Source: Flavobacteriales bacterium UBA6772
Lineage (GTDB): Bacteria > Bacteroidota > Bacteroidia > Flavobacteriales > UBA7430
Assembly: GCA_002453265.1 (NCBI GenBank)
Contig: DKGK01000079.1
Location: forward strand, 2,486 to 45,843
Length of the DNA stretch: 43,358 bases
Direction of reading: 5' to 3'
The notes under the pieces were generated by a model, which searched no databases, had not been told where the DNA came from, and saw only the letters and a list, made by a program, of their open reading frames with translations. The position numbers and the translations under genes were made by a program. Positions 25,266 to 33,291 of this stretch are shown here, piece by piece. Position 1 is the first letter of the stretch. Each line of letters opens with the position of its first letter.

Positions 25266-25700
25266 ATGAGTGACAAGCTGAAAGAATTGTTCGATAAGAA
25301 TGGTAATACTATCAGTCCGCAACTAGGTGATGATGTAAAAAATTACTTGATTGACATTGATGGTACAATTACCGAAGATGTTCCAAATGAAGAGCCAGAA
25401 AGAATGGTTACTTGTGAGCCATGGTTAGATGCTAAAGAAATAATTAACAACTGGTATAACGAAGGACATATAATTACTTTTTTTACTTCTAGAACAGAAG
25501 ATACTAGAGAAGTAACTCTTGCTTGGCTAAATAAACACGGTTTTAAATACCAAGGTTTATTAATGAATAAACCAAGAGGAGGAAATTACCATTGGATAGA
25601 CAACCATATTGTTAGAGCAACACGTTTTAAAACTAAATGGACTCCATTGGTTAAAAAAAGTAGCATGATTGAAGTATTTGATAACGACCTAGAAAAATAA
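25266..25700 (+). CDS. Small HAD-superfamily hydrolase in the serine operon
   Basis: A 144-aa HAD-fold protein. Motif I is YLIDIDGTITED, with Asp30 as nucleophile and Asp32 as general acid/base. Motif II is Thr74 in FFTSRTEDTRE, motif III Lys102 in MNKPRGGN, and the likely motif IV Asp112 in HWIDNH, a single acidic residue rather than the usual pair. The cap is minimal. It lies 1 nt after serC and 2 nt before serA, and no serB homologue occurs in this window. Phosphoserine phosphatase activity is an inference from position; the sequence is closer in style to small HADs linked to surface polysaccharide. Confidence 0.82.
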   Translation: MSDKLKELFDKNGNTISPQLGDDVKNYLIDIDGTITEDVPNEEPERMVTCEPWLDAKEIINNWYNEGHIITFFTSRTEDTREVTLAWLNKHGFKYQGLLMNKPRGGNYHWIDNHIVRATRFKTKWTPLVKKSSMIEVFDNDLEK

Positions 25701-25702
25701 AC

Positions 25703-26653
25703 ATGAAGATATTAGCTAACGACGGAATTGCAAAAAGCGGAATTGATGCTTTAGAAACTGCAGGATTCGAAGTAATTACAGATACAGTAGCGCAAGAGCG
25801 CTTAGTAAAATACATAAACGATAATAATATTACTGGACTTTTAGTTCGTTCTGCAACCAAAGTTCGCAAGGATATTATCGATTCTTGTTCTAGTCTTAAA
25901 CTCATCGGTCGTGGTGGTGTAGGAATGGATAATATTGATGTTGATTATGCACGCGAAAAAGGATTACACGTAATCAATACGCCAGGAGCAAGTTCTGCTT
26001 CTGTAGCAGAATTGGTTTTTGCACACCTTTTTGGAATGGTTCGTTTTTTATTCGATTCCAACAGAAACATGCCTTTAGATGGAGATACTCGTTTTAAGGA
26101 ATTGAAAAAAAATTACGGAGCAGGAATTGAACTAAGAGGAAAAAAAATCGGTATTATTGGTTTTGGTCGTATTGGGAGAGAGGTTGCTAAAATTGCTTTA
26201 GGACAAGGAATGGAAGTTCTTGCACATGATCCTTATTGCGAAACTGCTACAATAGATTTAGATTTCTACGATGGACAAAAACTAAGCTTCAATATAAATA
26301 CTATTGCTATTGAAGACGTTTATAAAAACGCTGATTTCATTACAGTTCACGTTCCTTTTCAAGGAAAGCCTTTAATTTCTAAAAAGGAAATTAATATGAT
26401 GAAAGATAATGTAGGTCTTATAAATGCTGCTCGTGGTGGTGTTATAGATGAGTCTGATTTATTAGATGCTTTAGAAAGTGGTAAAGTACGTTTTGCAGGA
26501 TTAGATGTTTTCGTAAACGAACCTACTCCTAATATGAGAGTTCTAATGACACATCAAATTTCTATGACTCCTCATATTGGAGCTGCAACTTTAGAAGCTC
26601 AAGACAGAATAGGTACAGAGTTGGCAGAACAAATTGAAAGTCTTTTAAAATAA
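25703..26653 (+). CDS. serA: D-3-phosphoglycerate dehydrogenase (short form)
   Basis: The first step of phosphorylated serine synthesis: NAD-dependent oxidation of 3-phosphoglycerate. The Rossmann loop is IGIIGFGRIGREVAKI. The catalytic triad of the D-2-hydroxyacid dehydrogenase family is present: Arg in INAARGGVIDE, Glu in FVNEPTPN, His in MTPHIGAAT. At 316 aa it lacks the C-terminal ACT domain of E. coli SerA, so serine feedback of that kind is not expected. It ends the serC-HAD-serA operon and is followed by a palindromic terminator. The serA call rests on context plus family. Confidence 0.92.
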   Translation: MKILANDGIAKSGIDALETAGFEVITDTVAQERLVKYINDNNITGLLVRSATKVRKDIIDSCSSLKLIGRGGVGMDNIDVDYAREKGLHVINTPGASSASVAELVFAHLFGMVRFLFDSNRNMPLDGDTRFKELKKNYGAGIELRGKKIGIIGFGRIGREVAKIALGQGMEVLAHDPYCETATIDLDFYDGQKLSFNINTIAIEDVYKNADFITVHVPFQGKPLISKKEINMMKDNVGLINAARGGVIDESDLLDALESGKVRFAGLDVFVNEPTPNMRVLMTHQISMTPHIGAATLEAQDRIGTELAEQIESLLK

Positions 26654-26696
26654 GTCATTACATTAAAATACTTATTTTCTAAGAAATACAATATAT

Positions 26697-26728
26697 AAAA
26701 AGAGCCACTCAATTGAGTGGCTCTTTTT
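26697..26728. terminator. Bidirectional terminator between serA and the secreted protease gene
   Basis: Near-perfect 32-nt palindrome: A5, GAGCCACTCA, ATTGAGTGGCTC, T5. It serves both convergent genes. Confidence 0.92.
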
Positions 26729-26752
26729 GTATAATTTAAAACTATTAGTTGC

Positions 26753-29700
26753 TTAGTGAACTTGGAGTTTTTGAACTTCCGAATAAGTATTACTGTTCAA
26801 TTTAATAAAATACATCCCAGAACTGAGGCTTGTTACATTAAAAGAAACGGAGCTAAATCCTTTAGACATCCGTGAGCTTGAAATTATCATTACTTGCTCT
26901 CCAAGAGTGTTGTAAAGACTAATATTAATTTCAGCATCATCGGTTAAAGAAACATTTACAGTAGCCTTATCTGAACTTGGATTTGGATAAACAGTAAATG
27001 CGTTTTTAGATATTAAAATAGAAGTTGATTCTACCACTACAACACTATTGTTTACTAAAACTGATGAAGTTGTTTCAAAAGCAAGCTCTACTTCTTTATT
27101 TGTGTTCGCAGACCAATGGAATAAAGTAAAGTTAGAATTTACATCTGCTTCATTAATCCAAATGGTTAAAGCCATTGTTTGATTGTTAAATACTGAAGTA
27201 GCAATTACTTCGTTATTTTGATTTTTAACAGCAAGCTCATCTCCAACTACAAAATTATTTAACACGTTCACAGGAACTGCTATATTCATACTAAACTCCA
27301 TTGATTTTGGACTTGAGTAATATTTATTTGGTAATTGTGAACTTGTTCTTAATTGCGGTAATGTAATATCGTTTCCAGGAAAATTAAACGTTCTGGTACT
27401 ATTCATACGAACTTGATAACCTTTTCCAGGCTCCATATTCCCTATGGTATTTACATTAAATTCTGGCCAAAAAACATTTCCTATACCATCTTTAATTAAA
27501 AGAATGTCCTCGTCTATAGATTCCATAACTACACTAATATCTGCAGCTTCTTTACGTAAATAACCTAAATAGCTCCAACCTTCGTTTAATGTTAAAGTAA
27601 AGTTAGCTGGATTGGCAACCGCACCTCTAACTTGAAGTACAGCATCTGCATTCATTTTAACCTTATAAGCTTTCCCAACGATATGATCTCCAATATTATT
27701 AAGATTATAAGCTGGCCAGTAAACACTACCAATTTCATCTTTGGCTAAAAACAAATCATCTACTACAGGAGCAAAAACAGCTCCCATATTTGGGGAATCT
27801 GGAATAATGTAAGTAGAAATTAAATTCCAACCTTCCAACATTTCTAAATCGTGAGACATTGTATTAGATAGTGCTGTAATTCCACTAATTCCATCTGTGA
27901 CATAATTACCCATATTAGGCAGGGATCCATCGTAATCTGCAAGAGCTAACCTTACTTCATTAATAGAGGCTTTCCAGGTTTTCCAAACGAATTGCTCGCC
28001 ATTTTCAAAACCATTAAACATTCCAGGATCATTACCGTAAACAGTTAATGTATTTGTGATTCCTGTGTACTGCATCTTTCCTGCACAATAATACAGATCA
28101 TCATCTGCTAAATAGAAAACTCCAACATAATCTCCTACTTCTATAGGAGAATCGTTAATTGTGATATTTGCAGTTGATGGAATAAGCACAATGTGATTAT
28201 TTGAAGTTACTTCAACATCCCAGTTTGGCTCTGTAGGAACTGGGTACAAACAAGATTCATCATCGGTATTCGCCAATTCGTTATAATTTAATGCCTCTAT
28301 ATTGGTACAACCATAAACATAAGCAATACACGAATCGTCCTCAGAATTTGCTTCTTCGTTAAAATTCATCGCAGTTGCATCTGTACATCCGTAAACTACA
28401 CCAATACATGATCCATCATCAGAATTTGCTATTGAATTGTAATTGATTGCTTCAGTATTAATACAACCAAAAATTGGAGCAATACACGAACCATCATCTA
28501 GAATAGCGTCTGAATTATAATTATATGCTGTAATATCTGTACAACCAGGAATTATACCATCAACAACTACAGTTGCATTTGCAATAAAGCTTCCCATAAT
28601 TGTAGCAACCGTTAATGAAACTTCATATGTTCCGTTTTCTTCGTAGTAGTGCATAGGTTCTGAAGCTCCAGTATAATTAGTTCCGTCTCCCATATTCCAA
28701 TAATAGTTATTAGGATTTGGAATATTATTAATTATTGCCCAGAAGTGGTAATTAGATCCGGCTAATACTTCCCATTGAATAATTACAAGAGAAGTATAGT
28801 CACAAGAACCATCCTCAGAATTTGCACTAGGGTTAAAATTAAATGCCTCAGGATCCGTACAACCATTAATAAATGCAATACAAGAATTGTCTTCGATATT
28901 TGCAATAGGATTGTAATTTGAAGCTAAAGGATCGGTACAACCTTCAACAATACAAGAACCATCTTCGTTTGTAGCTTCTTCGTTAAAGTTTAATGCATCA
29001 GGATTGGTACAACCTGAAATTATACAAGAACCATTATCGGTATTCGCCACTTCATTAAAATTATCAGCTTCTAGGTTTGTACAACCAAAAGTTACAGGAA
29101 CACAAGAATCATCATCTATAGTTGCAGTTGGATCGTAATTAAAAGCAGTGATGTCTGTACAACCAGGAATTTCTGTTATACTTTCTTCTCCTGTTGTAAA
29201 ACTTAAAGTTTCACTAAAATCAGAATTTCCACACGGACTATTCGACATTACATTCCAAAAGTATTCTGTTTCTGCATCTAATAAAGAACCTAAAGAATAA
29301 GAAGGATTTTCTATATCTGTTAATGTTTGTACAATATTATCAAACTCTAAGTCTGTAGCAATTTGCAAAGTGTAAGAACTCGCGTTATCTGAAGCATTCC
29401 ATGTAAAAGTAGGTGTTAAGGAAACATCTACAAGTGCAGCTGTAGGGAAAGTTAAAGTTACTTCAGCAGGAATTCCTTCGAAAACAGTAATTGATACAAT
29501 TTGAAGATGTACAATATCGTCTGCCGTAGCAGTAATTTGGAAAGGATATACGCCTGCAGGAATAGGGAATGGAGAAGAAATTGTTAAAGTAGAATTATCG
29601 CCAGGACTTACATTTTCTGGATCGAAAGTTACAAGAATACCATCTGGTATATCTGCGATAGATAAATTAACTTGTGTAGCAAAATCTAAAATTGGCTCAA

Positions 29701-31762
29701 TTTCAATATCATATATTGCCATTTCACCAGAACATATACTTAAATCTTCTGGATTAACAGAAATAGAAAAGTTAGGTTCGGTTGGCTCAATAATTTCAAA
29801 AGTATTAGAAATATTAAAGAAAATATGATTGTTTCCTTTTACCTTAATTATTGTTTGACTTGATACTAAGTTTGGGCAAATAATTACTGCAGAACCATTA
29901 TTTTCGACATCTGTAGCCAACTCAATAAAAGTTAGACCATTATCTGTAGAAAGAAATATATCTACCAAATCACAACCTACGGGATCCGAATCGGTATTGG
30001 CTACATTCCACAGCACAGAATAATTATTTCCGTATTCCCAATCTTCTGTAATATTATTTACAGAAAATGCATCAGCCTCGTCTGTAACAGAAAATTGTAT
30101 TTGATCGTAGCTTACACCACCACCACCGGCATTATTATCTCTTACTGTTAAACGGAATTTCATATCTCTAGCGTAATTAGGGAGGTTTTCTGCTGAGGTA
30201 GAAGTCCCAGCAACAAGATCTAACATTCTAGGAAAAACACGAGTAGGAGACTCTTCTGGAGCCCACGATCTAAATAGAGGAGCATTTCCAGAAGCATTTG
30301 TTAAGTCATCAACAACATCACCTAAATCGTATTGTTCCCAACAATAAGTTAAAACGTTAGCTGTATTTGGATCTGTACCAACACCTGTTAATTCGAATGG
30401 TGTATTCATTGGAATTGTAAAATTAGCACCTGTAGGGTTTGCATTAGAAACAGGAATAGCATTTCCAGTTTCAATTTGTTCTGCACAATCAGTAGCTCCG
30501 CCTTCTCCATTGGTATGAGAAGTTATTTCGTCGAAAGAAGCAGTATGGTAATAATCATCTGAATTTTGTTGAACATTATTAATATCACAAATTCCTGCAT
30601 AAGCTAATATAGTTGTTCCAGATCCTGGTTCGTAAGCTGTAGATGGATTTCTATTTCCTCCACCACAATTCCCATTTCCACTATCACCATTAAAGGTATG
30701 ATTTGCACCAAATTGATGTCCCATCTCATGGGCTACATAATCAATATCAAAGGAATCTCCTATTGGAGCATTTGTACCAGTAACACCTTTAGCTTTAAAA
30801 TTAGAATTACACACACCAGGAGAAGCTAATCCACCAGCACCTGTAGAAAAGACGTGTCCAATATCATAATTTCCGTTCCCAATTAAAGCATCAATATTAT
30901 CTTGGTTTTCACCTAAAATTGCACCTGCATTAGAGTTTGAATAAGGGTCGGTTGTTGAATTTGTGTAAACAATTAAATCGTTGTTTCCAACTAAATTTAA
31001 TCTTACAGAAACCTCTCTGTCGAATACTAAATTAACTCTATCGAGTGTTACAACAATTGCAGCTAATGCTGCTACATCAGCAGCATCACCAGATTGATTT
31101 GCGTGAAACTGAGCATATTCTCCAGTACAAGCAATAGCAGCTCTATATACTCTAAGTACATCACCGGATTGTCCGCTTGCCATAGACTTAGCATTAGTCT
31201 GTGCAGTATTAATTACACATTCCGAATCTCTAACTTTTTGGTTGGTAGCATAAAAGTCTTCTTTAAAATACGAAATACAATACGCTGCATTATTTATACT
31301 ATAAGGATCGATGTACGAAGTTCCTGATGCAGCAATTATCATTGCATGAAAGCCATTATTACTAATTGTAATACGAGCTGTAGCAGTACCATCATCTAAT
31401 CCTTGAGCTAAATAAGAATGAATAGAAGGATATTTCGCAGCTAAATTTGCTGGCATAATACTAGAAGAAACAACAGCAAACTCTTGCATATCCCCTCCAG
31501 GCATTGGTAAACTAATAATTGTTGAGCTATTTCTTACATCTACCGAAAACTCTTTTGGAGCTTGGGCTAATAAATTTAAAGCTGCCTCTAAATCTATAGC
31601 ATAAGTTTGGTATGAAGATGGAATTGTATAACGTTCTGAGCTAACAGAAATGTTACTTTCTACTACTTCCTCCCAAATAGTTTGAGCACTTAAACTCAAA
31701 CTTGTTACGAATACAAACGATAAAAGCATGAGCTTTTTAATCAGCGTATATTTCTGTTGCAT
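26753..31762 (-). CDS. T9SS-secreted reprolysin-like zinc metalloprotease with GCTD repeats and PKD domain
   Basis: A 1669-aa exported multidomain protein. A signal peptide covers residues 1-26 (ends LSLSAQ). The metzincin domain has zinc motif HEMGHQFGANH (345-355; His345, Glu346, His349, His355). The Met-turn methionine is replaced by Leu386 in TILAYAGIC. Next come cadherin/FN-like regions (about 430-860). Nine GCT-D-type repeats (consensus GCTDxxAxNYNxxAxxDDGSC) run from 867 to 1171, split 5+4 by a PKD domain (about 987-1069). Two related GW modules follow (about 1305-1390 and 1393-1470). A T9SS type A sorting domain starts near 1588 (FTVYPNPSSDK). Probably cell-surface or secreted, via the T9SS. 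Confidence 0.93.
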   Translation of the reverse strand: MQQKYTLIKKLMLLSFVFVTSLSLSAQTIWEEVVESNISVSSERYTIPSSYQTYAIDLEAALNLLAQAPKEFSVDVRNSSTIISLPMPGGDMQEFAVVSSSIMPANLAAKYPSIHSYLAQGLDDGTATARITISNNGFHAMIIAASGTSYIDPYSINNAAYCISYFKEDFYATNQKVRDSECVINTAQTNAKSMASGQSGDVLRVYRAAIACTGEYAQFHANQSGDAADVAALAAIVVTLDRVNLVFDREVSVRLNLVGNNDLIVYTNSTTDPYSNSNAGAILGENQDNIDALIGNGNYDIGHVFSTGAGGLASPGVCNSNFKAKGVTGTNAPIGDSFDIDYVAHEMGHQFGANHTFNGDSGNGNCGGGNRNPSTAYEPGSGTTILAYAGICDINNVQQNSDDYYHTASFDEITSHTNGEGGATDCAEQIETGNAIPVSNANPTGANFTIPMNTPFELTGVGTDPNTANVLTYCWEQYDLGDVVDDLTNASGNAPLFRSWAPEESPTRVFPRMLDLVAGTSTSAENLPNYARDMKFRLTVRDNNAGGGGVSYDQIQFSVTDEADAFSVNNITEDWEYGNNYSVLWNVANTDSDPVGCDLVDIFLSTDNGLTFIELATDVENNGSAVIICPNLVSSQTIIKVKGNNHIFFNISNTFEIIEPTEPNFSISVNPEDLSICSGEMAIYDIEIEPILDFATQVNLSIADIPDGILVTFDPENVSPGDNSTLTISSPFPIPAGVYPFQITATADDIVHLQIVSITVFEGIPAEVTLTFPTAALVDVSLTPTFTWNASDNASSYTLQIATDLEFDNIVQTLTDIENPSYSLGSLLDAETEYFWNVMSNSPCGNSDFSETLSFTTGEESITEIPGCTDITAFNYDPTATIDDDSCVPVTFGCTNLEADNFNEVANTDNGSCIISGCTNPDALNFNEEATNEDGSCIVEGCTDPLASNYNPIANIEDNSCIAFINGCTDPEAFNFNPSANSEDGSCDYTSLVIIQWEVLAGSNYHFWAIINNIPNPNNYYWNMGDGTNYTGASEPMHYYEENGTYEVSLTVATIMGSFIANATVVVDGIIPGCTDITAYNYNSDAILDDGSCIAPIFGCINTEAINYNSIANSDDGSCIGVVYGCTDATAMNFNEEANSEDDSCIAYVYGCTNIEALNYNELANTDDESCLYPVPTEPNWDVEVTSNNHIVLIPSTANITINDSPIEVGDYVGVFYLADDDLYYCAGKMQYTGITNTLTVYGNDPGMFNGFENGEQFVWKTWKASINEVRLALADYDGSLPNMGNYVTDGISGITALSNTMSHDLEMLEGWNLISTYIIPDSPNMGAVFAPVVDDLFLAKDEIGSVYWPAYNLNNIGDHIVGKAYKVKMNADAVLQVRGAVANPANFTLTLNEGWSYLGYLRKEAADISVVMESIDEDILLIKDGIGNVFWPEFNVNTIGNMEPGKGYQVRMNSTRTFNFPGNDITLPQLRTSSQLPNKYYSSPKSMEFSMNIAVPVNVLNNFVVGDELAVKNQNNEVIATSVFNNQTMALTIWINEADVNSNFTLFHWSANTNKEVELAFETTSSVLVNNSVVVVESTSILISKNAFTVYPNPSSDKATVNVSLTDDAEINISLYNTLGEQVMIISSSRMSKGFSSVSFNVTSLSSGMYFIKLNSNTYSEVQKLQVH
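28250..29164 (-). repeat. Nine GCTD-type protein repeats, interrupted by a PKD domain
   Basis: Each repeat is about 22-27 residues: GC-T-D/N, then a conserved NYN/NFN, then DDGSC or EDGSC. Five copies lie before the PKD segment (about 28556-28800) and four after. The Asp-rich loop with paired Cys suggests a Ca-binding, disulfide-pinned unit. DNA copies have diverged, so the array is old. Confidence 0.88.
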
Positions 31763-31824
31763 AATGTGACTTTTAAAAAATTAAATTCTATAAAATACAA
31801 GGTGTGAAGTTACAAAACAAATGC

Positions 31825-31832
31825 CAAAAATA
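31825..31832 (-). promoter_or_regulatory. Possible -7 box of the protease gene (TATTTTTG)
   Basis: TATTTTTG on the minus strand fits TAnnTTTG and lies 62 nt upstream of the ATG at 31762. It is divergent from the box at 31853-31860. Confidence 0.4.
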
Positions 31833-31852
31833 ATTGCTTTATATTTCCAAGC

Positions 31853-31860
31853 TAAATTTG
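31853..31860 (+). promoter_or_regulatory. -7 box of the FAD oxidoreductase gene (TAAATTTG)
   Basis: Perfect TAnnTTTG ending 7 nt before ATG 31868, so the transcript has almost no leader. A slightly longer frame starting at TTG 31862 would begin at or before the transcription start. Confidence 0.6.
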
Positions 31861-31867
31861 ATTGACT

Positions 31868-32992
31868 ATGAGTGGTACAAGCTATTGGGAAGAACAAACT
31901 TTTTTAAAAAACATAGACTATACAATTATCGGTAGCGGTATTGTGGGCCTTACTTGTGCTCTAGAATTGAGGCGTTTAAATCCAAATTCTAAAATTATAA
32001 TTCTCGAACGTGGGTTTCTTCCTACAGGAGCAAGTACTAAAAATGCAGGATTTACTTGTTTTGGTTCTCCTTCAGAATTATTAGATGATTTGAAAAACTC
32101 TAGTGAGGAGTCCGTTTTTAAACTAGTTGAAGATCGTGTAAAAGGACTTTCAAAGCTTAGGGCTTTGGTTGGGGACAAAACTATGGATTATAGAGAATAT
32201 GGTAGTTATGAACTTTTTGAAGATGCAAACTTATACGATGAGTGTATTGCTAATATTAACTATCTAAACAAACAACTGCATTCTACTTTTAATGCAAATA
32301 CCTTTAATGTCTTTACTAAACCTACCGAATTTGGATTTGACATTAATAGTTTACTTATAAAAAACAACTTTGAAGGACAGATAAATACTGGTTTAATGAT
32401 GCAGAAGTTATTAGAACTAGTGCAGCAAGCAAATATTCAAATCCTAAATGGCTTTGAAGTGCTAAACTTTTACACAAGTAAGAATCAGTGGATGATTGAA
32501 GGAGGTCAGGCTACTTTAAAATCTAACAAGCTAATTTTATGTAATAATGCATTTGCAAAACAATTTTTTCCTGAATTCGATTTAAAACCTGCACGAGCTC
32601 AAGTATTAATTACCAAACCTATCGAGAACCTAAAAATTAAAGGTTGCTTCCATATGGATGAAGGTTATTATTATTTTAGAAATGTAGGAAATAGAGTTTT
32701 GTTTGGTGGAGGCAGAAACTTAGATTTCGATGCCGAGGAAACTTTTGAGATGTACACTTCTGAGAAAATTCAAAATCAATTATTGCACTTGTTAAAAACG
32801 AAAATCCTACCCAATCAATCTTTTGAAGTTGATCAAACTTGGGCTGGAATTATGGGTGTTGGTTCAAGTAAATCGACACATATAAAACAACTAAAAGAAG
32901 GGCTTTTTTGTGCCGTTCGTCTAGGTGGAATGGGCGTAGCCTTAGGGACAAAAGTTGGGCAAGAAGTTGCCCAACTTTCTAGTAAAAAATAG
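31868..32992 (+). CDS. FAD-dependent oxidoreductase (DAO/glycine-oxidase-like)
   Basis: A 374-aa flavoenzyme of the D-amino-acid oxidase fold. The FAD Rossmann motif is YTIIGSGIVGLTCALELRRL near the N-terminus, followed by ILERG and GASTKNAGFTC, a site seen in glycine-oxidase-like proteins. The C-terminal FAD contact is GGMGVALGTKVGQEVAQL. The substrate is unknown. The start is ATG 31868, 7 nt after a -7 box; the frame from TTG 31862 adds only two residues. A 12-bp hairpin lies in the last codons. Confidence 0.87.
   Translation: MSGTSYWEEQTFLKNIDYTIIGSGIVGLTCALELRRLNPNSKIIILERGFLPTGASTKNAGFTCFGSPSELLDDLKNSSEESVFKLVEDRVKGLSKLRALVGDKTMDYREYGSYELFEDANLYDECIANINYLNKQLHSTFNANTFNVFTKPTEFGFDINSLLIKNNFEGQINTGLMMQKLLELVQQANIQILNGFEVLNFYTSKNQWMIEGGQATLKSNKLILCNNAFAKQFFPEFDLKPARAQVLITKPIENLKIKGCFHMDEGYYYFRNVGNRVLFGGGRNLDFDAEETFEMYTSEKIQNQLLHLLKTKILPNQSFEVDQTWAGIMGVGSSKSTHIKQLKEGLFCAVRLGGMGVALGTKVGQEVAQLSSKK
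32951..32978. repeat. 12-bp perfect hairpin at the 3' end of the oxidoreductase gene
   Basis: AAAGTTGGGCAA, loop GAAG, TTGCCCAACTTT. It ends 14 nt before the stop codon end. No T-run follows on the plus strand, so it is not a classical terminator. It could stabilise the mRNA 3' end or act with Rho. Confidence 0.8.
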
Positions 32993-32994
32993 CA

Positions 32995-33054
32995 TGTCAT
33001 TTTGTCAAACCCAAAAACCAATCAAGCATAAAACGCTTAACTGACATTTTGTCA
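32995..33054. promoter_or_regulatory. Paired palindromic operator candidates (TGTCATTTTGTCA and TGACATTTTGTCA)
   Basis: The second copy is a perfect 5-3-5 palindrome, TGACA-TTT-TGTCA (33042-33054). The first (32995-33007) differs by one base. Both are followed by AAAC and lie 47 bp apart, upstream of the AI-2E family gene. I cannot name the binding protein. Confidence 0.45.
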
Positions 33055-33258
33055 AACACTAAATGTATAGGAATGTTTGAATGAAAATATTTAAAGTTAA
33101 GTTATTGTTAATTAATAATACAATTACCTATTATTCAGGAATATATATTAATTAATTAAACCTATAATTTAACATTATTATAACATTAATCACACTTGTA
33201 TAATTATGTGTTAGCAGATAATAACTGAAATTTACCACAGTATTTAAATAAAGTATTA

Positions 33259-33266
33259 TACATTTG
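33259..33266 (+). promoter_or_regulatory. -7 box of the AI-2E family gene (TACATTTG)
   Basis: Perfect TAnnTTTG, 25 nt before ATG 33292. A real Shine-Dalgarno AAAGGA occurs at 33284-33289, unusual in this window. Confidence 0.6.
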
Positions 33267-33291
33267 AAGAACACTATATAATTAAAGGATA

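Larger units (their letters stand above)
32993..33291 (+). other. 299-bp AT-rich intergenic region with two TGACA/TGTCA elements
   Basis: There is no credible open reading frame or RNA gene here. The left part holds two similar 13-mers (32995-33007 and 33042-33054). The middle (about 33090-33200) is low-complexity AT with TTAATTAATTAA-type runs. The right end holds the promoter and SD sequence of the AI-2E family gene. Confidence 0.7.

Noticed and set aside
28250..29164. Regularly spaced repeated DNA that might look like a CRISPR array
   Set aside because: The repeats are in-frame codons for GCTD protein units with diverged DNA. There are no spacers or cas genes.
33060..33250. AT-rich stretch with TTAATTAA runs as a possible replication origin
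   Set aside because: No cluster of DnaA boxes (TTATNCACA) is present; the only similar word, TTTACCACA, has two mismatches. Base composition alone is not enough.
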